A DNA stretch of 23,101 nt from RGIG529 sp050950425 (GTDB lineage: Bacteria; Bacillota; Clostridia; Oscillospirales; Oscillospiraceae), in the NCBI GenBank assembly GCA_050950425.1, contig JBMNHO010000004.1, positions 1 to 23,101 of the forward strand, in the 5' to 3' direction. A program made the position numbers and the translations under genes. Of the stretch, positions 1-6,298 are shown piece by piece. The stretch's first letter is position 1. Every line of letters starts with the position of its first letter. The notes beneath the pieces were generated by a model. That model was not told where the DNA came from and made no database searches. It saw only the letters and a list, made by a program, of their open reading frames with translations.

Positions 1-74
1 TGACCTTATCTTTTCTGTACAGTTTAGTGTAGCCTATCCACATTTTGACACATCCCTTTCTTTTAATTTTGTAT

Positions 75-109
75 ATAAAAACACCCACAGAGGGCGGTGC
101 CTGTGGGTG
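75..109 (-). terminator. Intrinsic terminator at the end of the trkH/recombinase-remnant strand
   Basis: A 9-bp stem (82-90 with 101-109, arms CACCCACAG and CTGTGGGTG) is followed, reading the minus strand, by TTTTTATAT. The arm sequences and the GGCGGTG in the loop resemble the terminator that follows the recombinase remnant at 10398-10446. This suggests both came from related mobile elements. Bases 113-117 also give a short T run on the plus strand, so weak bidirectional action is possible. Confidence 0.65.
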
Positions 110-230
110 GAATTTTTGGGGTTATCCCTTGGAGTGATTAATATGCCTTTTCCGTTCGTCTGTATAATGTGCCTCTATCAATATCTCCTTCCATAAGGGC
201 ACAACGATACTACCGGAATTTATTGAATCT

Positions 231-353
231 TCATTTTGCAACTTCCGCAAATTTTGTAGTTATTTCATTGCCGCCCTTGAAAACAAAGGTAGCCGTGCAA
301 TCTGAATTGATTTTTACTGATTGCACGAGACTATACATTATATCATAATGCCA
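231..353 (-). pseudogene. C-terminal remnant of a serine recombinase (about 40 codons)
   Basis: Reading the minus strand directly behind the trkH stop, an open frame runs to TGA at 233-231. It encodes a tail containing LVQSVKINSD, then TFVFKGGNEIT. This aligns by eye with the tail of the recombinase remnant ending at 10392 (W-x-A-x-IESVTVH, then T-x-KFRDGVEI), with matching Trp, SV and F-x-x-G-x-EI positions. Only the last beta-strands of the recombinase C-terminal domain remain, with no catalytic domain and no start. A further 19-codon frame starting TTG, with AAGGAGAT before it, follows on the same strand near 125-185; it may be a small downstream gene of the original element. The assignment rests on short similarity, so confidence is moderate. 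Confidence 0.4.
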
Positions 354-355
354 TT

Positions 356-1807
356 TTAGATATTGATGCGTTTCCAGAAAGACGGGAAAACCAGCAACAT
401 GATCGGATAAATCTCCAATCTACCAACAATCATGCAGATAGATAATACCCCCTTGCTCAGTATTGAAAGGTCGGCATAATTCCCTGCCGGGCCGACGAGG
501 CCCAATCCCGGGCCAATATTATTTATGGATGCGATGACCGCTGTTGTCGATGTAACGAGGTCTTTTCCTTCCAGCAAAACCGCCAACACCGAAACAGCAA
601 AAATTAATATTGAGAAGAAGAAAAATGCCATAACGCCAGATAAGATTTCTTCATCTACCACACGCCCGTTTATCTTCACTGTTTGCACCGCTCTGGGATG
701 AATGACTTTCGTGATCTCCCGTTTGATGATCTTAAAAAGAAGGATAATACGGATACATTTAAGACCCCCACCGGTTGAACCTGCGCTCGCTCCTATGAAC
801 ATCAAAATCAAAAGGATTCCTTGGCTAAAGGCAGGCCATAGATTGAAGTCGGCGGTCGCATACCCTGTCGTGGTAATGATGGAGCCAACTTGAAAAGCAG
901 AATATCGTATCGATTCGCCTATGGAATGATATATTGTGCCATTGATGTTAAGCACAATGAGTATAATGGCCGCAACGACAGTGCCAAAATAAAAGCGAAG
1001 TTCCTCATCCCGCAGGATCGATTTGATGTTCTTTTTGAAACCCATGTAGTATAAGGTAAAATTCACGCCAAACAGGAGCATGAAAACGGTGATTACTGTT
1101 TCTATGTAGACACTGCCGTATGCGGCCACGCTGGCATTCCTGTTGGAAAACCCACCGGTACTCGCCGTTCCGAAGGCGTGAATCAGAGCATCATACAGTG
1201 ACATTCCGCCTACCAGCAAAAACACCACTTCGACGGCTGTGAGCGCAATATAGATCATATATAGAATTTTCGCCGTCTGACCGATTTTAGGTACAAACTT
1301 GTCGGGTGAGGGTCCCGGCGCTTCGGCTTTCATGATATGAAGCGTATTTGCCTTTACGGATGGCAAAATGGCAATCATGAGAATAAGAACTCCCATACCG
1401 CCCATCCAATGGGTGAAGCTTCTCCAGAACAGGATGCCTTTAGGCAATGCTTCAATATCTCTGAGAATGCTCGCTCCTGTTGTGCTGAAACCCGATACGG
1501 ATTCGAATAGCGCATCCATTACAGAGGGGATCGCACCACTAAAAATAAAAGGCAGCGCCCCAAACACGGATACCAGAATCCAGCCCAGCGCCACGATAGC
1601 AAAACCGTCGCGGGCGTAAATGCTCGATGTTGTTGTTCTAATCCTTAACAGCCCGAACCCTGCCGCTGCCACAATAATGATGGAAAAAATAAAAGGTGCC
1701 ACGCCTCCATCACGGTAGATAATAGCCACCAGCAGGGAAGGCAGCATACATGCCGCTTCGATACATAGTACGGTTCCTATGCTTTTCATTATCATTCTGT
1801 AATTCAT
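356..1807 (-). CDS. trkH: Trk-type potassium uptake membrane subunit TrkH
   Basis: This 483-residue integral membrane protein is the K+-conducting subunit of the Trk/Ktr system, which works with the cytoplasmic gating protein TrkA. The four P-loop selectivity-filter segments are visible: TTGAS at 109-113, STGGFS at 216-221, TTGYA at 313-317 and NIGPG at 430-434. The intramembrane gating loop AGSTGGGLK lies at 342-350. About ten hydrophobic segments and the length are normal for the family, and the C-terminus (VGRLEIYP near 461-468) is complete. The ATG follows AGGGAG, which lies inside the end of trkA. The two genes are separated by 3 bases, so translational coupling is likely. The start at codon 1 is well supported by this ribosome binding site. 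Confidence 0.95.
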   Translation of the reverse strand: MNYRMIMKSIGTVLCIEAACMLPSLLVAIIYRDGGVAPFIFSIIIVAAAGFGLLRIRTTTSSIYARDGFAIVALGWILVSVFGALPFIFSGAIPSVMDALFESVSGFSTTGASILRDIEALPKGILFWRSFTHWMGGMGVLILMIAILPSVKANTLHIMKAEAPGPSPDKFVPKIGQTAKILYMIYIALTAVEVVFLLVGGMSLYDALIHAFGTASTGGFSNRNASVAAYGSVYIETVITVFMLLFGVNFTLYYMGFKKNIKSILRDEELRFYFGTVVAAIILIVLNINGTIYHSIGESIRYSAFQVGSIITTTGYATADFNLWPAFSQGILLILMFIGASAGSTGGGLKCIRIILLFKIIKREITKVIHPRAVQTVKINGRVVDEEILSGVMAFFFFSILIFAVSVLAVLLEGKDLVTSTTAVIASINNIGPGLGLVGPAGNYADLSILSKGVLSICMIVGRLEIYPIMLLVFPSFWKRINI

Positions 1808-1810
1808 GGG

Positions 1811-3175
1811 CTATTCTCCCTGCTCGACGATGTCATTTAAGTCCGTCAATTTTTTATCCTTTGCTATGAGGATAACATTGTCGCCCGATTTGATCACATC
1901 GCTCCCGTGCGGAATAATGATTTCATTTTTTCTTACAATAGCGGCCACTAAAACGCCTTCTACTACTTTTAATTTTTTAAGCGGGGTATCCAGAAGACTC
2001 GTGAGGGCAGTGGCCGTAAATTCAATAACCTCCACTCGGTCACCCATAATCCTGTAAAGTGTATCTACGGGATTGCCCATTGCGTTTTGCAGGCCCCGGA
2101 CATATCTTAAAATGTAGTTCGCCGTTATGAGCTTGGGGCTTACCACATTATCTATGCCCATGTTTTTAATCGCGCCGGAATAATTCATCCTGTTGATTTT
2201 TGCCACAACTTTTTGAACACCGTATTGTTTTGCCAGCAACGCGGTTATGAGGTTTTCTTCATCCCTGCCTGTTACGGAGATAAATGCGCCCATGTCGCTC
2301 AGGCTTTCCGAGTGTAATACACTCTCGTCGGAACCGTCGCCGTTAATGATTAATGAATGGGGAAGCAATTCTGTCAATTCCACGCAGCGGTCACGGTCGA
2401 TTTCAATGATTTTAACCTTGATCTCCATTTCGTTCAGATATTTTGCCAGATAATATGCGATTCTTCCTCCTCCCATAATCATGACGCTTTTTATCTTTTG
2501 AACATGAATGCCTATCCGCCTGCAAAAATGAAATACTTTTGACGGACGGCCAACAATGTATATCGTATCGTCTTCTTTGATTATAAAATCTCCCTTGGGA
2601 ATGATCACATCATTATTCCGAAGCACACCGCCGATCAGGATAGCCGAGGCGATCCTTTTCGAGATGTCTTTTAAACTCATGCCGACAATGGGCATATCGG
2701 GGGTTACCTTCATTTCCACCATTTCAACCCGACCTTTTGCAAACATCTCAACATTAACGGCAGGGGGAAATTCAAGCAGTCTGGCGATCTCACCGGCAAC
2801 GGCTTGTTCCGGATTGATCACCATATCCAAATCGAGGTCGGCTTTTAATTGAGAAAGCTCATCAGCGTATTCCGGATCCCTGATTCGGGCTATGGTATGC
2901 TCCGCTCCCAGCTTTTTAGCCGTAAGGCAGCACACCATATTCATTTCATCGCTGGTTGTGGCCGCAATCAACAAATCGGCTTCTGTCACTCCGGCTTCCA
3001 GCAGTATTTTTGTGCTCAGGCCATTTCCTCTGATGCACATGACATCCAAATATTCGCCCGCTTTTCTCAAGGCCTCCGGGTTTTTATCGATTATAATAAC
3101 GTCATTATTTTCTTTTGACAGGTTTTCGGCCAGATTATACCCAACCTTGCCGTCGCCTATAATGATAATTTTCAT
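1811..3175 (-). CDS. trkA: Trk system regulatory subunit TrkA (two RCK modules)
   Basis: This 454-residue cytoplasmic protein binds nucleotides and gates TrkH. It has two tandem RCK modules. The first Rossmann motif (GDGKVGYNLAENL) sits at the N-terminus and the second (GGGRIAYYLAKYL) near residue 235. Each is followed by a TrkA_C-type domain (around 145-220 and 370-450). The frame stays open upstream to 3397, but the start at 3175 is preferred: the Rossmann fold begins there, AAGGGGAAGAG precedes it, and the upstream residues match no TrkA. The upstream extension overlaps the TPR remnant at 3228-3518. trkH follows after 3 bases, making a trkA-trkH operon. Confidence 0.95.
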   Translation of the reverse strand: MKIIIIGDGKVGYNLAENLSKENNDVIIIDKNPEALRKAGEYLDVMCIRGNGLSTKILLEAGVTEADLLIAATTSDEMNMVCCLTAKKLGAEHTIARIRDPEYADELSQLKADLDLDMVINPEQAVAGEIARLLEFPPAVNVEMFAKGRVEMVEMKVTPDMPIVGMSLKDISKRIASAILIGGVLRNNDVIIPKGDFIIKEDDTIYIVGRPSKVFHFCRRIGIHVQKIKSVMIMGGGRIAYYLAKYLNEMEIKVKIIEIDRDRCVELTELLPHSLIINGDGSDESVLHSESLSDMGAFISVTGRDEENLITALLAKQYGVQKVVAKINRMNYSGAIKNMGIDNVVSPKLITANYILRYVRGLQNAMGNPVDTLYRIMGDRVEVIEFTATALTSLLDTPLKKLKVVEGVLVAAIVRKNEIIIPHGSDVIKSGDNVILIAKDKKLTDLNDIVEQGE

Positions 3176-3227
3176 GTCTCTTCCCCTTTTTAGATAATCA
3201 TTAACGGAAAGTCCGGCAGTATATAGC

Positions 3228-3518
3228 CTAGTCCCTTTTAACAATGTGGCCGATACCGTCTTGGTCATAAACCGTTTTATATAAATCTTTTTTAGGTTCC
3301 TTCGGACAATCCGTCTCGTCAAAGGCACATTGCTTGTCTGAATAAAAGCTCCCAAATCGATCCAAATTGCATCGCGCGGGGATATAGGTTGGATCAAGCG
3401 CCCATGCAGCCCTAAAATGCTTCATTGCGGCCAAATGGTCGCCTTCTTTTTCAAGCAATATGCCGATCAGGTTATGAGGTTCCGGAGCATGAGGATATTT
3501 CATCATGGCATCCGTAAT
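3228..3518 (-). pseudogene. 3' remnant of a TPR protein gene, fused out of frame to the prenyltransferase-like gene
   Basis: From about 3518 the minus strand encodes a tetratricopeptide-like helix pair (PHAPEPHNLIGILLEKEG, then HFRAAWALDPTYIPARCNL), ending in a Cys-containing tail. Upstream of 3518 the same frame has no TPR character and is antisense-like noise inside the preceding gene. There, the neighbouring frame carries the prenyltransferase-like sequence up to FLLEH. The simplest reading is a deletion that removed the 3' end of the upstream gene and the first repeats of the TPR gene. Translation could restart at ATG 3506-3504, giving about 92 residues, but I see no good ribosome binding site. 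It lies 52 bases before trkA. Confidence 0.6.
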
Positions 3519-4041
3519 GTTCAAGCAAAAACTCCACAGCCCTATCAAGCGCCTGTTCTTTATTGAGGAAATTCGTAAATCGGAAAGCATCTAAAGCCGT
3601 CAGCGTTGGGCCGGGATTTGAAAATTCTGTTTCGGGGCCTTTGCCAAAACTGAATTTCTTACAACGCCAGCCTCCGTCACTGTGCTGTATCTCGAAAAGA
3701 TGGTCAAAGGTTTTCTGAAGCCTGTTATCGCAGGAATAACCTAAATGGCTAAGGGCGTTAGCGGCATTGATCGTTTGACAGGGATAGATTGCACCTTGCG
3801 GGTATAATTTAAACCGCCCATCCTCCCGGCATGTGCTAAAAATCAAGTCGGCAACTTCTTTTAACAAAGGATCGGAAGGTTCCATTCCCAATTCCAGCAG
3901 CAGTAACGCGCTCGCTAGGGTAGAAAACGGGCCTCCTTTACTCAAGCGTTTATCGGGCGTCGTCCAGAAATCCCAACCGTTATCATATCGTTTTGCCAGA
4001 ATCGCTTCAATATCAGATTTATACGGATTTATTGCGACCAT
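3472..4041 (-). CDS. Prenyltransferase/squalene-cyclase-repeat protein, C-terminally truncated
   Basis: The 189-residue product has alpha/alpha-toroid repeat features of the terpene cyclase/prenyltransferase superfamily: REDGRFKLYPQG near 71-82, then CQTINAANAL, then the QW-like HSDGGWRC near 120. Its function in Clostridia is not known to me, and no cyclase DXDD motif is visible. Similar proteins that I recall are about 100 residues longer. Here sequence of that family ends at FLLEH (around residue 174), and the last 15 or so residues are read out of frame from TPR-gene DNA. The start is well supported: AAGGAGG lies 10 bases before the ATG, and a promoter lies at 4087-4114. The product is probably non-functional or altered. 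Confidence 0.7.
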   Translation of the reverse strand: MVAINPYKSDIEAILAKRYDNGWDFWTTPDKRLSKGGPFSTLASALLLLELGMEPSDPLLKEVADLIFSTCREDGRFKLYPQGAIYPCQTINAANALSHLGYSCDNRLQKTFDHLFEIQHSDGGWRCKKFSFGKGPETEFSNPGPTLTALDAFRFTNFLNKEQALDRAVEFLLEHYGCHDEISSCSGTS

Positions 4042-4086
4042 AATTTTATGCCTCCTTCATCAGTAGGGCATACAACCTTAAGTTAT

Positions 4087-4114
4087 ATTATACTTGAAAA
4101 CACGTAAATTGCAA
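4087..4114 (-). promoter_or_regulatory. Promoter for the prenyltransferase-like/trkAH strand
   Basis: On the minus strand, -35 TTGCAA (4114-4109), a 16-base spacer and -10 TATAAT (4092-4087) lie about 50 bases before the start codon at 4041. It lies back to back with the plus-strand promoter of the ABC exporter, and the two -35 boxes are only about 10 bases apart. Confidence 0.55.
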
Positions 4115-4153
4115 AGAAATTCTCTTGCAAATTTCGGGAGTTCGTGCTATAAT
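4111..4153 (+). promoter_or_regulatory. Promoter of the ABC exporter unit, with conserved upstream block
   Basis: -35 TTGCAA (4125-4130), a 17-base spacer and an extended -10 TGCTATAAT (hexamer 4148-4153) make a strong vegetative promoter. The block GCAAAGAAATT at 4111-4121 begins 14 bases before the -35. It recurs with the same spacing before the ATPase promoter (6085-6095). Transcription from here would include the structured leader at 4160-4268. Confidence 0.75.
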
Positions 4154-4159
4154 ATTTAA

Positions 4160-4268
4160 GTTAAATTTAATATTTCTATCCGGTTGAGCGAATGTATTAT
4201 TCGTTTTCAAGAGTTATAGGCTTCTGGGGTGGGAAGTTCGTTTTTTAGCGAGTTTCCCACCTTTTAAC
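4160..4268 (+). ncRNA. Structured leader RNA with terminator, copy 1 (riboswitch candidate)
   Basis: Hairpin P1 pairs 4188-4194 with 4198-4204 around a UAU loop. Outside it, UUG (4184-4186) pairs with CAA (4208-4210) across an A/UUU internal loop. A terminator stem follows (4228-4235 with 4254-4261) with a short U run at 4262-4265. A competing helix can form between 4219-4224 and 4233-4238 around the loop UGGGGUGG. It uses the 5' arm of the terminator, so the two are mutually exclusive, as expected of a riboswitch expression platform. Copy 2 at 6134-6243 has the same architecture with compensatory changes. I cannot match it with certainty to a named class. The Na+ (DUF1646-type) and Li+ (nhaA-type) classes are the first to test, given the downstream exporters. 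Confidence 0.75.
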
Positions 4269-4392
4269 ATGGTTGAAAAATAGATGGCGGGAGCACATCT
4301 GCTTTCAGGGAGACAAGATGCTGGTATCGTTTGGAATAAACTTTTGGTCTACATGGATCTTCTAAAGGCAGCTTATATAGGAGGGCGTTTAT

Positions 4393-5280
4393 ATGAGCGT
4401 ATGTGAGATTCGAGGCTTAACGAGAGATTACGGTAAAGGACGCGGGGTGTTCGATTTATCCTTTTCGATTGATCAGGGCGAGGTGTTTGGCTTTCTTGGG
4501 CCAAATGGTGCAGGAAAAACCACAACGATTCGTCACTTGATGGGTTTTTTGAAGCCTGTAAAAGGATATTGCGCTATCGGCGGTATGGATTGCTGGCGAA
4601 ACAGCGCCGATATCCAAAAGAACCTTGGTTATATCCCCGGGGAAATGGCGTTCTTTGATGATATGACCGGGATGGACTTTCTGATCTTCATGGCGAAATA
4701 CCGCAAGACCAAAACAAATGGCCGCACCAAAGAATTGCTCGACCGCTTTGAATTGGACGCGCGAAGTAAGCTCAAAAAAATGAGCAAGGGAATGAAGCAA
4801 AAGGTCGGCATCGTAGCAGCCTTTATGCATGATCCGGAAGTCCTGATCCTCGATGAACCGACAAGCGGACTCGATCCACTGATGCAAAACCGGTTCATTG
4901 AATTGGTGCTGGAGGAAAAAGCAAGGGGCAAGACGATCCTGATGTCCTCCCATATGTTTGAAGAGGTGGAGCGTACCTGCCACCGCGTCTCCATTATCAA
5001 GGACGGGAGACTCGTGGCAACGGATTCAGTGGACGCGTTGAAGGCGGCACAGGTAAAAAAATATATCATCACGCTGGAAAGCGAAGATTTCGCTTCCGCT
5101 TTCGCGGGCGAGGGATTGCACGTATCCGCTGTTTCTCAACACCATGTGACGGTGACCGTGCAAAACGATATCAAGGAGCTGATATCCGTCATGAACCGCT
5201 ATCCCGTCACAAATATTTCCGCGCCGAATCAAAGCCTTGAGGATATCTTCATGCAGTATTATGGGGGTGGAAGATCATGA
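4393..5280 (+). CDS. ABC transporter ATP-binding subunit (ABC-2 exporter type)
   Basis: The 295-residue ATPase subunit of an ABC-2 exporter has Walker A GPNGAGKTT at 36-44, signature SKGMK at 131-135, Walker B VLILDEP at 150-156 with catalytic Glu155, a D-loop GLDP and H-loop His187. All are intact. The C-terminal 80 residues form the extra domain usual in the CcmA/NatA/DRA group. GGAGGG ends 7 bases before the ATG. The stop overlaps the permease start (ATGA), so the two subunits are translationally coupled. The substrate is not readable from sequence: Na+ (NatAB-like), peptides or drugs are all possible. Expression should depend on read-through of the leader RNA terminator upstream. Confidence 0.92.
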   Translation: MSVCEIRGLTRDYGKGRGVFDLSFSIDQGEVFGFLGPNGAGKTTTIRHLMGFLKPVKGYCAIGGMDCWRNSADIQKNLGYIPGEMAFFDDMTGMDFLIFMAKYRKTKTNGRTKELLDRFELDARSKLKKMSKGMKQKVGIVAAFMHDPEVLILDEPTSGLDPLMQNRFIELVLEEKARGKTILMSSHMFEEVERTCHRVSIIKDGRLVATDSVDALKAAQVKKYIITLESEDFASAFAGEGLHVSAVSQHHVTVTVQNDIKELISVMNRYPVTNISAPNQSLEDIFMQYYGGGRS

Positions 5281-6077
5281 TGAACTGGACATTATATAAA
5301 CGCGGCATTCAGGGAAGTTGGAAGATGCTTGTTATCTTTGCCGCAGTGATCACCATGTATTTCACCATCATAATTTCCATGTTCGATCCGGCGTTGGGAA
5401 GCGCATTGGATGAGTTCGCCAAAGCCATGCCTGAAGTAATGGAGATGTTCGGAATGAATCCGGCGTCCGCCGAGCTTGTCAGTTTTATGGCGGCGTATCT
5501 TTACGGATTTATCATGCTTATATTCCCCATGATTTTTTCCATACTCAGCGCCAACAGATTAATCGCCCGGCATGTGGATCGTGGCTCCATGACCTATCTT
5601 ATGGCCGCTCCGGTCAAGCGCATAACGGTCGCTTTCACTCAGATGAAAGTCATGGGTACGGGTTTGTTTGCCCTGGTTTTATATGCGACAACACTGGGGA
5701 TTATCTCCTGCGAGCTTACCTTTCCCGGCGAGCTTGAAATCGGGAAGTTTATTTTACTGAATGTTGGCGTATTGTGCCTGCAGCTCTTTATAGGCGGCAT
5801 TTGTTTTTTGTGCTCCTGCATTTTCAACGACAGCAAATACGCCGTCGGAGTTGGCGCTGGCATTCCCGCGCTGGCTTTTATCGTACAAATGCTGGCTAAC
5901 GCCGGAAAAGAGCTGGAAAACGCAAAATACGCTACATTCTTTACCCTGTTTAATTCGGATGGGATCATCGCAGGAGAAGCAGGTGCGATTTGGAGCCTGG
6001 TCGCCCTCTTTGCCGGGGCCATCGTATTATTTTCAGCGGCAATGGCGATATTTGCAAAGAAAGACTTGCATATTTAA
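5277..6077 (+). CDS. ABC-2 type exporter permease
   Basis: The 266-residue membrane subunit has about six hydrophobic segments: near 16-36, 66-90, 115-145, 155-180, 190-210 and 238-258. It has the long first extracellular loop (FDPALGSALDEFAKAMPE) seen in ABC-2 permeases of the NatB/YhaP style. It begins ATGATG within the end of the ATPase gene and partners that subunit. The cytoplasmic segment HVDRGSMTYLMAAPVKR (around 102-118) matches the characteristic RGT/S-hyphen-L-x-x-P-hyphen-R coupling element of this family. It ends 21 bases before the -35 of the next transcription unit. Start choice between the two tandem ATGs is open. Confidence 0.88.
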   Translation: MMNWTLYKRGIQGSWKMLVIFAAVITMYFTIIISMFDPALGSALDEFAKAMPEVMEMFGMNPASAELVSFMAAYLYGFIMLIFPMIFSILSANRLIARHVDRGSMTYLMAAPVKRITVAFTQMKVMGTGLFALVLYATTLGIISCELTFPGELEIGKFILLNVGVLCLQLFIGGICFLCSCIFNDSKYAVGVGAGIPALAFIVQMLANAGKELENAKYATFFTLFNSDGIIAGEAGAIWSLVALFAGAIVLFSAAMAIFAKKDLHI

Positions 6078-6084
6078 CAGTATC

Positions 6085-6127
6085 GCAAAGAAATTTGATT
6101 GCTAAAAACAGAGACTCATGGTATACT
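6085..6127 (+). promoter_or_regulatory. Promoter of the P-type ATPase unit, with conserved upstream block
   Basis: -35 TTGCTA (6099-6104), a 17-base spacer and -10 TATACT (6122-6127). GCAAAGAAATT at 6085-6095 begins 14 bases before the -35, exactly as before the ABC exporter. The first transcribed bases lead into leader RNA copy 2. The downstream start-proximal stretch GTTAAATT-AATA is also shared with copy 1. Confidence 0.75.
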
Positions 6128-6133
6128 GTTTGC

Positions 6134-6243
6134 CGTTAAATTGAATAGTTCATGTTTCGGTTGGGCGGGTGTATCACCCGCTTTCAAGAATGATTAGCTT
6201 CTGGGGTGGGAAGCTCGTTTTGCGAGCTGCCCACCCCTTTTTT
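6134..6243 (+). ncRNA. Structured leader RNA with terminator, copy 2 (riboswitch candidate)
   Basis: P1 pairs 6165-6171 (GCGGGUG) with 6175-6181 (CACCCGC) around UAU. The outer UUG (6161-6163) pairs with CAA (6185-6187) across a G/UUU internal loop. The terminator is GGGGUGGG (6203-6210) with CCCACCCC (6230-6237), an inner AGCUCG/CGAGCU stem and six U's at 6238-6243. The competing helix AGCUUC (6196-6201) with GAAGCU (6210-6215) encloses UGGGGUGG. Against copy 1, A-U pairs became G-C at two P1 positions and G-U pairs became G-C or A-U at others, so the structure is under selection. The leader should control the ATPase by premature termination. Confidence 0.78.
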
Positions 6244-6298
6244 AATGGCTGGGATACAACCATGGGCGGGGCAAATACTATGAAAAAGGAGTAGTTGT

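Noticed and set aside
294..327. Hairpin CGTGCAATC/GATTGCACG as trkH terminator
   Set aside because: No T run on the minus strand after it, and it lies inside the recombinase-tail frame; the terminator at 75-109 is better.
3176..3397. N-terminal extension of TrkA
   Set aside because: The residues match no RCK domain, overlap the TPR remnant, and a good ribosome binding site precedes the internal ATG at 3175.
4284..4402. A 39-residue frame between leader RNA copy 1 and the ABC ATPase gene
   Set aside because: No ribosome binding site, it overlaps the start of the ABC gene, and the corresponding region of copy 2 does not keep a matching frame.
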